Below, piece by piece: positions 16,061 to 24,234 of a stretch of DNA of 64,000 nt. The notes under the pieces were generated by a model that did no database searches, was not told the origin of the DNA, and saw only the letters and a list, made by a program, of their open reading frames with translations. The position numbers and the translations under genes were made by a program. Source of the DNA: Pirellulaceae bacterium (lineage in GTDB: Bacteria > Planctomycetota > Planctomycetia > Pirellulales > Pirellulaceae); the NCBI GenBank assembly GCA_026004775.1, contig BPJU01000009.1:210219-274218 (forward strand), written 5' to 3'. How positions within the stretch are numbered: position 1 is the first letter of the stretch; each line of letters begins with the position of its first letter.

Positions 16061-16606
16061 CTACGGTTTACGTTTCGGGATCTTCAGCGCCTCCAACACT
16101 GCCGCAACGTCCTTGCCATGGCTGCCCACCTGAACCTTATCGTCAACGTGCACGATCTTACCGTCCTTGCCGATAATGAACGTCACCCGTGACGCGATCT
16201 TGCGTTCCGCATTGTAGATGCCAAAAGCATTAGCTACTTTTCCATCTGGATCGCTCAAGATCACATAGTCCAAGTTCAAACTGAGGGCAAACTCTTTGTT
16301 TTTTTCCGGTGGGTCACAACTGGCGGTAAAGTAAGCTACATCGAACTGCCGCAATAGCTCGCCGTTCTCACGGAACGACTGGCATTCCCGAGTTCACCCG
16401 CCCGTAAAGGCTTTCGGATACCAAGCGATCACCACCGCTTGTTTGCCGACAAAGTCCGAGAGTTTGTAAGTCTTACCATCAGTCCCCACCATCTGAAAGT
16501 CCGGAGCAGGGTCACCGACTTTCAGACGTTCGGCGCCCCAGCCAGCCGCAGCTGCCATAACGCAAGCCGCGCCCAGCACCGCACACAAAGTGTTACGAAC
16601 CTTCAT
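16061..16606 (-). CDS. Secreted peroxiredoxin with in-frame TGA at peroxidatic Cys (putative selenoprotein)
   Basis: 182 codons with a signal peptide (about residues 1-24). The AhpC/TSA-type core begins [20 protein letters not shown]. The active site reads [17 protein letters not shown]: the TGA (16394-16396, codon 71) stands exactly where the family has its peroxidatic Cys, and the Cys four residues on is kept. Family-like sequence continues in the same frame ([17 protein letters not shown], then [18 protein letters not shown]) to a TAA. It should reduce peroxides in the periplasm, with selenocysteine if TGA is recoded. A hairpin with a G in the loop follows the TGA. AAGGAG precedes the ATG. 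An inactivating point mutation is the alternative. Confidence 0.78.
16363..16377 (-). promoter_or_regulatory. Candidate SECIS hairpin
   Basis: On the coding strand, CGTTC and GAACG form a 5-bp stem around the loop CGTGA. The loop starts 21 bases after the TGA and has G as its second base. This matches the general bacterial SECIS pattern of a stem with a small loop holding an early G, 16-37 bases after the TGA. CTCG and CGAG could form an outer stem. Confidence 0.5.
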
Positions 16607-16883
16607 TGCCGTTACTCCTTCCCTCGCTTGCTATTGCGGCTGCTCTCCGCAGAGCCAGCCATGCGCTTTCACCCCTTCTTGATAACAGTACCACGAGCCA
16701 ATCGGCCTTACAACATGCTGCCCATCAGCCGTGCAATTCACGGGTGGCACGCTGTTTGCCCCGTTAGCCGGCAGCAACCTTTACCGAAACACCCATCGGT
16801 AGCTGACCACTCCGATTCCGGTGAGCTTGTGATCCACACCGTATTGGTAAGAAAACGAAAATTCTCAAATTAAGGGCTTCTTT
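16607..16883. other. Intergenic stretch upstream of the peroxiredoxin gene
   Basis: About 280 bases without a supported gene. It should contain the promoter of the peroxiredoxin gene. I see no clear operator or other structure. Confidence 0.4.
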
Positions 16884-17183
16884 ATGATCCTGTCCGGCGA
16901 CACCTTCACCACCACGGTCGCTTCCGGGGAACGAACGCCAGGCAGCCCCGAGGGCGAGTCCGCACGGTCCCAGCATGACCAGAATCACTTCTGCGACATC
17001 GACCGCATCCGCCGGCAGGTACGGGCTTGCTGTGCTGAGCGGGTGCGAGACACCAGCGAGGTGGTTATGGTAGCCCTGATGCGCGCTCGGCTGGACGTGC
17101 GGCGTATCAACCCGTGGCAGTGGCGCAAGTTGATCGAAACGGCGTTCGCCGAGGCTCGTGCTGCACTGTCCTGCACCGGGTAG
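16884..17183 (+). CDS. Small hypothetical protein
   Basis: 99 aa, not recognised. The second half looks like helical protein (DIDRIRRQVRACCAERVRD, then NPWQWRKLIETAFAEARA) and AAGGG lies eight bases before the ATG. The first half is Ser/Thr/Gly-rich and less convincing. A longer frame on the opposite strand is low in helix-forming residues and has no start signal, so I prefer this one, weakly. Confidence 0.4.
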   Translation: MILSGDTFTTTVASGERTPGSPEGESARSQHDQNHFCDIDRIRRQVRACCAERVRDTSEVVMVALMRARLDVRRINPWQWRKLIETAFAEARAALSCTG

Positions 17184-17365
17184 GACCGCTTCATGATCTG
17201 CTGACCCGCAAGACCCGGCCGAAAAGCCCGCGTTGCTGACCATGGGGAGCAACGCCAAGCAACAAGGCTCAATCGACGTTACAATAAACGCCACGGGGCC
17301 ACTCCGGATCATGGGATCCGGATAACTCCGGTCAAACGGTTCGATTGAGTGGAAGGTACACCGCA

Positions 17366-18313
17366 GTGCCGTCGCCAGCCACGATTGCTCTATGGGTGGT
17401 AACAACTTGGATAGGGAGCGCTTTGGCAGCCACGCTGTTGCGCAGCGTGCGGCCGAATTGGATAAGCACCATTGGTTTTAGCCTTCTGCCCGTGGTGGCC
17501 ACCGCGGTGGGGACCGTGGCGTTCCGAGGCTGGCCTCATTTCCCCCCGCGTGAAGATGTCGATCGCTTGATGCTCATCGGTTTGCCGTTTGTGGTGATCG
17601 TATGCGTGATAACCGCCGGCTCACGGCCTCGGAGCTGGTGGGTACGAGCGGCAGCGGTCGCCGCCATGGTACGGTTGGTGTTGCATGGCTCGTCCTATGT
17701 CAGCCCAACAGGGGGCGATCGGGCTTGGAGCTTTTTCGAACAATCGGGGCACCTGGTTGTCTGGTCCGCTGTAGCGACCGTGGCTTGGTGGCTGAGCGAC
17801 CAGGAAGTACGAAATCACCCGGCCGTCAATACCGGTTACCGCCTCGCTCTGGCCACCTTGGCCAGCGGCGTGGTAGCGGTCATCAGCGGCTATATTTCGG
17901 TCGGGCTGGGATTGGTGGTATTGGGTGCAGCCGCGTTAGGCTGGGCCTGGGGACGCGGCGTAGGGCGGCCGGGTACGCCCGGCGATGCGGTGGAATCCGC
18001 CCACTGGTTGCTCTGGGTTGCACTGCTTGCCGCAGCCAGCTATTTCGCTGACTTGCCCTTGTGGGCTGCTTGGGGCCTGCTGGCCGTGCCGGCTCTTAGC
18101 TGGCTAACCTTCCTGGTCCAATCCACCCGCACAGCTCGCTGGCGCCCGGTTGCCAGCTACGTGATTTTTGTCTTCGGAACGGCGGTTCTCGTGGCCGGAG
18201 TTTTCTGGCACCACCTGCTCCATAACAACTCGTCGCCCGCGAGTTCCGGTCAGCCTACGATCCAGGACTACATGAGCTTCCCCGGGGACGGTGTCCCAAT
18301 TCGACGGCCATAA
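17366..18313 (+). CDS. Polytopic membrane protein, unknown
   Basis: 315 aa with roughly nine hydrophobic helices and short loops, ending in a soluble tail. No transporter signature or catalytic motif is visible. The reading frame could begin at a TTG seven codons earlier, but the GTG at 17366 has GGAAGG ten bases upstream and starts directly before the first helix. It stands alone, followed by a dispersed repeat. Confidence 0.68.
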   Translation: MPSPATIALWVVTTWIGSALAATLLRSVRPNWISTIGFSLLPVVATAVGTVAFRGWPHFPPREDVDRLMLIGLPFVVIVCVITAGSRPRSWWVRAAAVAAMVRLVLHGSSYVSPTGGDRAWSFFEQSGHLVVWSAVATVAWWLSDQEVRNHPAVNTGYRLALATLASGVVAVISGYISVGLGLVVLGAAALGWAWGRGVGRPGTPGDAVESAHWLLWVALLAAASYFADLPLWAAWGLLAVPALSWLTFLVQSTRTARWRPVASYVIFVFGTAVLVAGVFWHHLLHNNSSPASSGQPTIQDYMSFPGDGVPIRRP

Positions 18314-18390
18314 CTTCGGTCCGCACGATGGACCGGGCTGGGCACCGGCGTTTTGCCCGCGCGGAGGAGTTTTTTCACCGCAGGGGAGTC

Positions 18391-18468
18391 TGGGCTGCGC
18401 AGCAGGCGTTATGCACCGGCGTGAACCAGCATGTTGGGTGACCAACACGGCCCGGATGGCCGTGCCAC
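18391..18468 (+). repeat. Dispersed repeat family D, copy 2
   Basis: Contains GCGTTATGCACCGGCGTGAA, CCAGCATGTTGGGTG and the palindrome ACGGCCCGGATGGCCGT. Copies at 10921-10980 and 62201-62274 share the order and most bases. It lies between the ends of two convergent genes. Confidence 0.8.
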
Positions 18469-18482
18469 GTGTGGCGTGGCAA

Positions 18483-19625
18483 CTAGTTGATCATCACCAA
18501 AGGCATCGACGACGCCATGCGGCGGCGATTGGCTTCCACCGCCCGCCGCTCGTGCTCTTCGTCCAACAACTCATAACGAACGTTACGCTGCCTTGGAACA
18601 AATCCCAGCTCGCTGATCGCCTGGCGGATCTGGTCGAGCGTCAAGTAATGAATCGTGCCGGCCTGAGCCACCACGTTCTCTTCAATCATCAAGCTGCCCA
18701 TATCGTCGGCGCCGTACAGTAGCGCCAGTTGCCCGACACGCAGTCCTTGAGTGACCCAACTGGACTGGATATGGCGGAAGTTGTCCAGATAGAGTCGAGC
18801 CACAGCCTGCGTCTTCAAATATTCAAAGGCGCCGGCTCGAGGCAGATGCGCCAAGTCCGTGTTCTCCGGCTGGAAGGTCCAGCAGATAAACGCAGTAAAG
18901 CCACGCGTCTCATCCTGCAACTGTCGCAGCCGCTCCAGATGCTCTATCCTCTCGGCCAGAGTTTCCACATGCCCGAACATCATGGTGGCCGTACTGACAC
19001 CTCCCATTTCGTGCCAGGTGCGCATCACCTGCAGCCAATTGTCCGTGAGCACCTTTCCCCGCGTGATCGCTCGCCGCACGCGGTCCACCAAAATCTCAGC
19101 ACCGCCACCGGGAATGCTCCCCAAGCCGGCCTCCTTCAACCTTTCCAACACCACACGCAACGGCAGCTTGCTGACTTTGGTAAAGTGATAGATTTCTGGC
19201 GGGCTGAAACCATGGACATTAATCTGCGGGAACCGAGCGCGAATATCTCGCAATAGCTCCTCATACCATTCCAGCGGCAGTTCCGGGTGCAATCCGCCCT
19301 GTAACAGAATCTGATCGCCGCCCAATTCCACCGTTTCTTGAACTTTGTGATATAAGACTTCTCGATCTAACACATAACCTTCGGGGCTGCGCGGCTTGCG
19401 ATAGAAAGCGCAAAAATCACACACGGCTGCACAGATATTGGTATAATTAATATTGCGATCGATATTATAAGTCCGGATATTACCCGGATTAAGCCGCCGC
19501 GCCACCGCATCCGCCGCCTGCCCCAACGCCGGCAAATCATGCGTTTTTAGCAGTTGCAGCCCCTCGTCAGGCGTCAACCGCTCGCCCGCCACCGCCTTTT
19601 GCAGTATCCTCGTTATCCCACTCAT
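18483..19625 (-). CDS. mqnC: Cyclic dehypoxanthinyl futalosine synthase
   Basis: 380 aa. A radical-SAM enzyme with the [4Fe-4S] motif CxxxCxxC at residues 65, 69 and 72 (NICAAVCDFCAFYRK), followed by GGDQILLQGGLHPELPLEWYE and the family stretch HGFSPPEIYHF. MqnC closes the ring of dehypoxanthine futalosine in the alternative menaquinone pathway, in the cytoplasm. The C-terminal ADDMGSLMIEENVV is also typical. I start at the ATG at 19625, which matches the usual N-terminus; a GTG nine codons upstream is possible. mqnA lies immediately upstream on the same strand, so both are probably one transcript. Confidence 0.95.
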   Translation of the reverse strand: MSGITRILQKAVAGERLTPDEGLQLLKTHDLPALGQAADAVARRLNPGNIRTYNIDRNINYTNICAAVCDFCAFYRKPRSPEGYVLDREVLYHKVQETVELGGDQILLQGGLHPELPLEWYEELLRDIRARFPQINVHGFSPPEIYHFTKVSKLPLRVVLERLKEAGLGSIPGGGAEILVDRVRRAITRGKVLTDNWLQVMRTWHEMGGVSTATMMFGHVETLAERIEHLERLRQLQDETRGFTAFICWTFQPENTDLAHLPRAGAFEYLKTQAVARLYLDNFRHIQSSWVTQGLRVGQLALLYGADDMGSLMIEENVVAQAGTIHYLTLDQIRQAISELGFVPRQRNVRYELLDEEHERRAVEANRRRMASSMPLVMIN

Positions 19626-19656
19626 TTGGCAGACAATCCCGACCATCGGCACATGA

Positions 19657-20535
19657 TTAAGTCGCCAGCCGCGATAGGCTACTATTGACCCCCACCGGTG
19701 CTTCCAGCAATCGCAGTTCGGCAGCCCACCGGAAAAACAGGTCCAGCCCCCGTCGCTCCTCAGAGCCCATGTAAAAATGTAAATGGTCGCGCAGGTACCG
19801 TAAACAGGCTTCCCAAGGAACGTTCAGCCTGGGCGCTTCCTGAAGCGCGATCGCCGGCAGAGCAGCCACACCGGCATCCCGAGCGGCGCTGAGGGCCTGA
19901 GCCACCGGGCCCGCAACAAGCCCGGGGCGGGCGACCCACATGGCAAACACAAACGGCAATCCGGTCTCTTCCCACCACTCCTCTCCCAGGTCCCACACCT
20001 CGTGAAAACCGTCGTTCGATTCGTGGATCGCTCGGTCGCCGATCACCAGGACGGCATCCGCCGTCACGTCCTGAGGGGCTGAACCCAGCGGCAACGGGAT
20101 GAGTCTCGGGCGCAGGCCGAATCGACGCCACAACAGAAGCTGCACCAGTACCACACTGGTGCGCGATCCCTCGTCCAGCGCCAACACGCCGATCTGCCGC
20201 ATCGGCACGCGACTCAACAACCTCACACTCCACACAGGACCGCGGCAGGCGATACACGCATCCGAAACCACCTGGTAGCGGGTGCCCGTTACGTAGGCCA
20301 CCGACGGAATCAGCGCGACATCCAATCGTCCGGCCGCCAATCCGTCAGCCAAACGGCTTGGGACGTCCAGCACCAGCCGAGCCCAGGGCGCAAGCCGCTC
20401 CAGATCGTACACCAGCGGCTTCGTATTCAAATACGACACCGCGCCGATACGAACCGGCGGCAACGTTTCCTCAGCCGCGCCAGCTTTTTCAATGCCGAAC
20501 ATGGTTCCGGATCGATACTTATGACTCGTTGTCAT
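19657..20535 (-). CDS. mqnA: Chorismate dehydratase
   Basis: 292 aa. The signature VRIGAVSYLNTKPLVYDLE near the N-terminus and the repeated substrate-binding-protein-like pattern (ADGLAAGRLDVALIPSVAY, LALDEGSRTSVVLVQLLL, VLVIGDRAIH) identify MqnA, which turns chorismate into 3-[(1-carboxyvinyl)oxy]benzoate, the first step of the futalosine route. Several starts are possible; the ATG at 20535 has CAGGT nearby, and another ATG at 20502 would also fit. Only 31 bases separate its stop from the mqnC start. Later pathway genes (mqnB, mqnD) are not in the window. Confidence 0.92.
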   Translation of the reverse strand: MTTSHKYRSGTMFGIEKAGAAEETLPPVRIGAVSYLNTKPLVYDLERLAPWARLVLDVPSRLADGLAAGRLDVALIPSVAYVTGTRYQVVSDACIACRGPVWSVRLLSRVPMRQIGVLALDEGSRTSVVLVQLLLWRRFGLRPRLIPLPLGSAPQDVTADAVLVIGDRAIHESNDGFHEVWDLGEEWWEETGLPFVFAMWVARPGLVAGPVAQALSAARDAGVAALPAIALQEAPRLNVPWEACLRYLRDHLHFYMGSEERRGLDLFFRWAAELRLLEAPVGVNSSLSRLAT

Positions 20536-20883
20536 GCCGACCTGAAAACTTGTCCCATCGCCGAAAGCGGTGATTATAGCTGACCCGGTAATCGGTGAAA
20601 GCCATGACACGCATCGCCTCAGGCCGTCGGGCCGTTTCCGTTTTGGCTGTCGTCGCGGCTGCCACTCGCCTGGTACTGGCGAACTGCCCGCTACTGAAAC
20701 CGCAAAACCGGCGGGACCAATAACGCAAATCCGCCGCTTGCTGCCCGCAACTTGCTGACCACTCGTGGCTCGCTTGTCGACAGTCCACGAATCGGTTTTC
20801 GGATAGGCTCTTATGGTCTTGCACGTCGGCCGCTGGCTGCCAGGCCCACGAAAGAAGAGAATCCGGCCTGGCCACGGCGTACG
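20536..20883. other. Intergenic stretch with half of the palindromic element
   Basis: About 350 bases between mqnA and the pseudouridine synthase gene. It carries the right end of the dispersed palindromic element (20793-20813) and the mqnA leader. A 39-codon frame at 20604-20723 with a hydrophobic start is not supported by anything else. Confidence 0.5.
20793..20813 (+). repeat. Dispersed palindromic element, right half only
   Basis: CGGTTTTCGGATAGGCTCTT is identical to the right end of the element at 5823-5885 with its flank, but no left arm is present. It may be a solo end or the remnant of an excision. Confidence 0.75.
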
Positions 20884-21612
20884 CTATTCTGCGGGCAAAC
20901 GCGGCCAGCATTCCGGAATTGGAGCCACCACGGATACCGGCTGACGTGTCATCGGATGAAGAAACTCGATCTTGCGCGCATGCAAGGCGATCCACCGGTC
21001 GCGCTCGTCGGTCACCGGCGGGCCGAACGGGATTTGTGATCCATACAGCCAGTCTCCCAACACCGGATGGCCACGACAGGCGGCTTGTAATCGAATCTGG
21101 TGCATCCGGCCGGTCTGGAGCTGGATCTCCACCCAACTTGCGCCTGAAACACAACCCAACAGTCGCACTGCCAGTTCGGCTCGCTGCGCGCCGGGATGGT
21201 CGGCCGGCACCAGCTCAGACCGCGGCTCGCCGGGTACCTTGCGCATCCAGTCCACCCAGCACTGCTCCGGAGGGTCCAGTTGTCCTTGCAAAAGAGCCCA
21301 GTACGTTTTATGAACTCGTCGCTGCTGGAACTGCTCGGCCAAACGCCGTGCGGCGCGGACGTGGCGAGCAAACAGCATCACTCCCGACACAGGCCTGTCC
21401 AAGCGGTGCACGATCGCCAGGTAAATGTTGCCCGTCTTCTGTTCGCGCCGCTTCAGATATGCCCTCAGGCGCACTTCCATGCTGTCGATACCGGGCGGGG
21501 CTTGTGAAAGCACCCCACCCGGCTTCCACACGGCGTAGCACGGTCCCTGCTCATAGAGCATCCAGACGCCCGGTTCGGCCGGGCCTGTGGCCAAGGGGAG
21601 CGGATTGGACAT
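20884..21612 (-). CDS. RNA pseudouridine synthase, RluA family
   Basis: 242 aa. The catalytic motif HRLDRPVSG places the essential Asp at about residue 72. Further family segments are YAVWKPGGVLSQ, KTYWALLQGQ and TGRMHQIRLQAACRGHPVLG. It converts a uridine in rRNA or tRNA to pseudouridine; which position is unknown. No S4 domain is present, as in RluA/TruC-like short members. I start at 21612, before NPLPLATGPAEPGVWMLYE; the frame extends 38 codons upstream through sequence without family resemblance. Confidence 0.9.
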   Translation of the reverse strand: MSNPLPLATGPAEPGVWMLYEQGPCYAVWKPGGVLSQAPPGIDSMEVRLRAYLKRREQKTGNIYLAIVHRLDRPVSGVMLFARHVRAARRLAEQFQQRRVHKTYWALLQGQLDPPEQCWVDWMRKVPGEPRSELVPADHPGAQRAELAVRLLGCVSGASWVEIQLQTGRMHQIRLQAACRGHPVLGDWLYGSQIPFGPPVTDERDRWIALHARKIEFLHPMTRQPVSVVAPIPECWPRLPAE

Positions 21613-21795
21613 GACGAAACATCGCTTGGAATTATTTGCGGCAAGCCATGGCTTCGTGGCCGGCGCTGCGCCGGAGAGCGACAACCGGAGCGCCGGCACG
21701 AGCAGGCACCGTATCCCGGATACCACAAAAAAGCCGGCGAGGTACCGGTTCCACGACGTCCCTCGCCAGCAGAATCGTTCGCTGGTTGATGCCCG

Positions 21796-23253
21796 TTATA
21801 CCTCCTCGGCCGGCGGTACCACAAACGGCCGGCGATAATCCCGAGTCAGCATCGCATTGGCTTCGCGGCTGGAGCGGAAAGTTTCCGTCTGGGGATCGAA
21901 ATCCAGATTCGGTCCAACCGTTATCTGCAGCGACGCCAGCTCCACTTTGTTGTCGGCCAGATGCTTGAGCGTCCTGTCGAAGGTTTCCTGCACATTGTCA
22001 TGGCACCGGATGTCGCTCAAGTGCCGTTTGGCCTCCTCCACGGACATCGTTGTACCCAACCGGTACGAAATATTACCCATATGGCACAAGGCACTGGAGA
22101 GGTGCCCTTCTTCGATGTCCGCGGTCAAATCGGCTGCTTTGCGACTGCGCACCGCTACCAGGAAGTTCTCGAAATGGTCGGCACCACCCGAGAATTTTTC
22201 GATGACATTGCCATCCAGGTCGAATGCGGTGCCGGAATCGTAGCTGGGTATGACGAGGTACCCTTTTTCGCACTCGAATATCACCCCGACCTTGGCACCT
22301 CGCAGGGCATCGGTTTCCAAGCCGCGGACTTCGAAAACCAGCGTCCGGTCGCCGTAGTCGTGGATGACTACTTGCGTATTGGCGGTTTCACCCGCGTCGA
22401 CGTAGCCAAACCGCCCGCCGTAGCTCAGCACGCGCCGGCTAAGCTGGTCCACGCCCAATCCCCAGCGGGCAATATCCATCTGGTGAATCCCCTGATTGCC
22501 CAGGTCCCCGTTGCCGTAATCCCACTGCCAATGCCAATCGTAATGGAACTGGGGGCGAGTCACAGGAGCCAGCGGTGCCGGACCAAGCCACAGGTCGTAA
22601 TTTACCGAGGCGGGAGGCTGGTAGTTACCGCGTGGGCCGATCGACGGGCGGCGTTTGTAACAGAGGCCCCGCGCCACCTTCACCGCGCCCAGCTTGCCGC
22701 TGCGAACATACTCGATGGCTGCTCGCATCCCGGGGTTCGACCGGCATTGGGTACCGGTCTGGCAGATACGGCCGTACTTGCGCGCCGCTTGCACAATGCG
22801 ACGGCCTTCGCTGACGTTGTGACTGACCGGCTTCTCTACGTAAACGTCTTTGCCGGCCTGGATGGCCCAGATGGACGCCAAGGCATGCCAGTGGTTCGGG
22901 GTGGCAATGCTGACGATGTCGACATTCTTGTCTTCAAGAGCCTGGCGAATGTCTTCGATGAATTGAGGCTTGCGACCTTGCCGTCGAGCCACCTCTTCGG
23001 CTCGCTTCTGCCCGATGTCGCGGTCCACGTCACAGATGTAGAGTACTTCCGTATCTTTGCGCCCGGCAAAGGCACCAATATGACTTCCGCCACGGCCGCG
23101 CACACCCATGACCACCACGCCAAGCCGCTCGTTGGGACTTGAGCTTTGCTGCTGGGCAGCCGCAACCGCCGGCACTGCCGAAGCAGCCAAAGCCGCAGCG
23201 GTGGCAAACATTGAGTCTTCCAGGAACTCACGTCGATTGCGTCCAATGGCCAT
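21796..23253 (-). CDS. Gfo/Idh/MocA family oxidoreductase, Tat-exported
   Basis: 485 aa. The N-terminus RNRREFLEDSMFATAAALAA is a twin-arginine signal. A Rossmann domain follows (VVVMGVRGRGGSHIGAF) with the family motif EKPVSHN, whose Lys is catalytic, and the planctomycete-type C-terminal domain (WDYGNGDLGNQGIHQMDIAR). It probably oxidises or reduces a sugar or inositol-type compound with a tightly bound NAD(P) outside the cytoplasm; substrate unknown. The ATG at 23253 follows AAAGGGA and begins the Tat signal, so I prefer it to the open extension of 43 codons upstream. Confidence 0.9.
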   Translation of the reverse strand: MAIGRNRREFLEDSMFATAAALAASAVPAVAAAQQQSSSPNERLGVVVMGVRGRGGSHIGAFAGRKDTEVLYICDVDRDIGQKRAEEVARRQGRKPQFIEDIRQALEDKNVDIVSIATPNHWHALASIWAIQAGKDVYVEKPVSHNVSEGRRIVQAARKYGRICQTGTQCRSNPGMRAAIEYVRSGKLGAVKVARGLCYKRRPSIGPRGNYQPPASVNYDLWLGPAPLAPVTRPQFHYDWHWQWDYGNGDLGNQGIHQMDIARWGLGVDQLSRRVLSYGGRFGYVDAGETANTQVVIHDYGDRTLVFEVRGLETDALRGAKVGVIFECEKGYLVIPSYDSGTAFDLDGNVIEKFSGGADHFENFLVAVRSRKAADLTADIEEGHLSSALCHMGNISYRLGTTMSVEEAKRHLSDIRCHDNVQETFDRTLKHLADNKVELASLQITVGPNLDFDPQTETFRSSREANAMLTRDYRRPFVVPPAEEV

Positions 23254-23412
23254 CTCTTGTCCCTTTCTCAAAACGAGCAACATGACGGACACTGTGGGGT
23301 GTTTATTGTACCCGTATACCGGCCAGAACGCTAGATGTGGCTCCCGCACGAATTCTGGACGGCCGGACGGCTGTGAGCGCAATCGTCTACCGGGCAGCCT
23401 GAGAAAAGTTTA

Positions 23413-24219
23413 TCAGCCGTAAAGGAGCTTCGTCGGCGGGCGATCCTGAGGGTCGGCCGCAATGTGCCACCAGCCCAAACGTTGTGCTAACAACATGAGG
23501 AGATAAAGCGGATTCAGTAAGACGTAGCGCCGCCACAAGCGCCGCGGCTCTTGAATCAACCGGAACAGCCACTCCAGTCCCCGCTTTTGCCATGCGGGTG
23601 GTGCCTGCCGCAGCATACCGGCGTGGAAGGCGAAGGCGGCCCCCACGGCAATGATCGGCATCTCCAGCCACTCGCGAAACTCATAAGCCCACACTTCCTG
23701 GCGCGGACAGCCGAGTCCCACGAAGGTAATCGCCGCGCCACTGCGGCGGATCTCTCCCGCAAGACGCTCGGCCTCTTCTTGCGATAACTGGCGGAACTGA
23801 GACGGCCGCGTCCCGGCGATGCGCAATTGCGGGAATTTGCGACAGAGATTGTCTCGCAGTTTTACCAGCATCGGCTCCGTACCCCCGAACAGGAAGATCG
23901 GCAACCCATACCGCGCCGCCCGCTCACAAACCTTCAGCATCAACGTCGGCCCATACACCCGGTCCGGCAGATCCACTCCGTAGAGCCATTTCAACGCCCA
24001 GCGCACCGGCTGGCCGTCAGGTACCAGCATGTCGAATTGATTCAGTCGATACCGGTGATGCCGATCCAGTACACCGGTCATCAATCCGTGAACAGCCAAG
24101 GCTGACACGGCAAAGGAACGGCGCTCTTTGGCTGCCTCCAGAATCCGTTCCACTGCCGCTTCATAATCGACAGCCCGAATAGGAATACCCAACACCGAAT
24201 AGTTTCCCCGGTCGATCAT
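23413..24219 (-). CDS. WecG/TagA/CpsF family glycosyltransferase
   Basis: 268 aa. Family blocks are easy to see: NYSVLGIPIRAVDYEAAVER, PDGQPVRWALKW, DRVYGPTLML, FLFGGTEPMLVKL, and GLGCPRQEVWAYE. These enzymes (GT26) move a sugar such as N-acetylmannosamine or its uronic acid onto a polyprenyl-linked acceptor at the inner membrane; a C-terminal hydrophobic/basic region probably anchors it. It is the last gene of the exopolysaccharide cluster, 15 bases after the GT4 gene. Confidence 0.92.
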   Translation of the reverse strand: MIDRGNYSVLGIPIRAVDYEAAVERILEAAKERRSFAVSALAVHGLMTGVLDRHHRYRLNQFDMLVPDGQPVRWALKWLYGVDLPDRVYGPTLMLKVCERAARYGLPIFLFGGTEPMLVKLRDNLCRKFPQLRIAGTRPSQFRQLSQEEAERLAGEIRRSGAAITFVGLGCPRQEVWAYEFREWLEMPIIAVGAAFAFHAGMLRQAPPAWQKRGLEWLFRLIQEPRRLWRRYVLLNPLYLLMLLAQRLGWWHIAADPQDRPPTKLLYG

Positions 24220-24234
24220 GGTAAATAGCTCCGA

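Noticed and set aside
16394..16396. TGA taken as an ordinary stop, giving two short genes
   Set aside because: The 70-aa product would end at the active site, and the second frame would start inside the fold; the family alignment runs through the codon.
16764..17405. A 213-codon minus-strand frame
   Set aside because: Composition (Pro, Ser, Gly, His) is not protein-like, no start signal, and a small plus-strand gene fits better.
20519..21154. A 211-codon minus-strand frame
   Set aside because: Overlaps the pseudouridine synthase and mqnA leader; Arg/Ala/Asp-rich without similarity.
21961..23142. A 393-codon plus-strand open frame
   Set aside because: Antisense shadow of the Gfo/Idh/MocA oxidoreductase gene.
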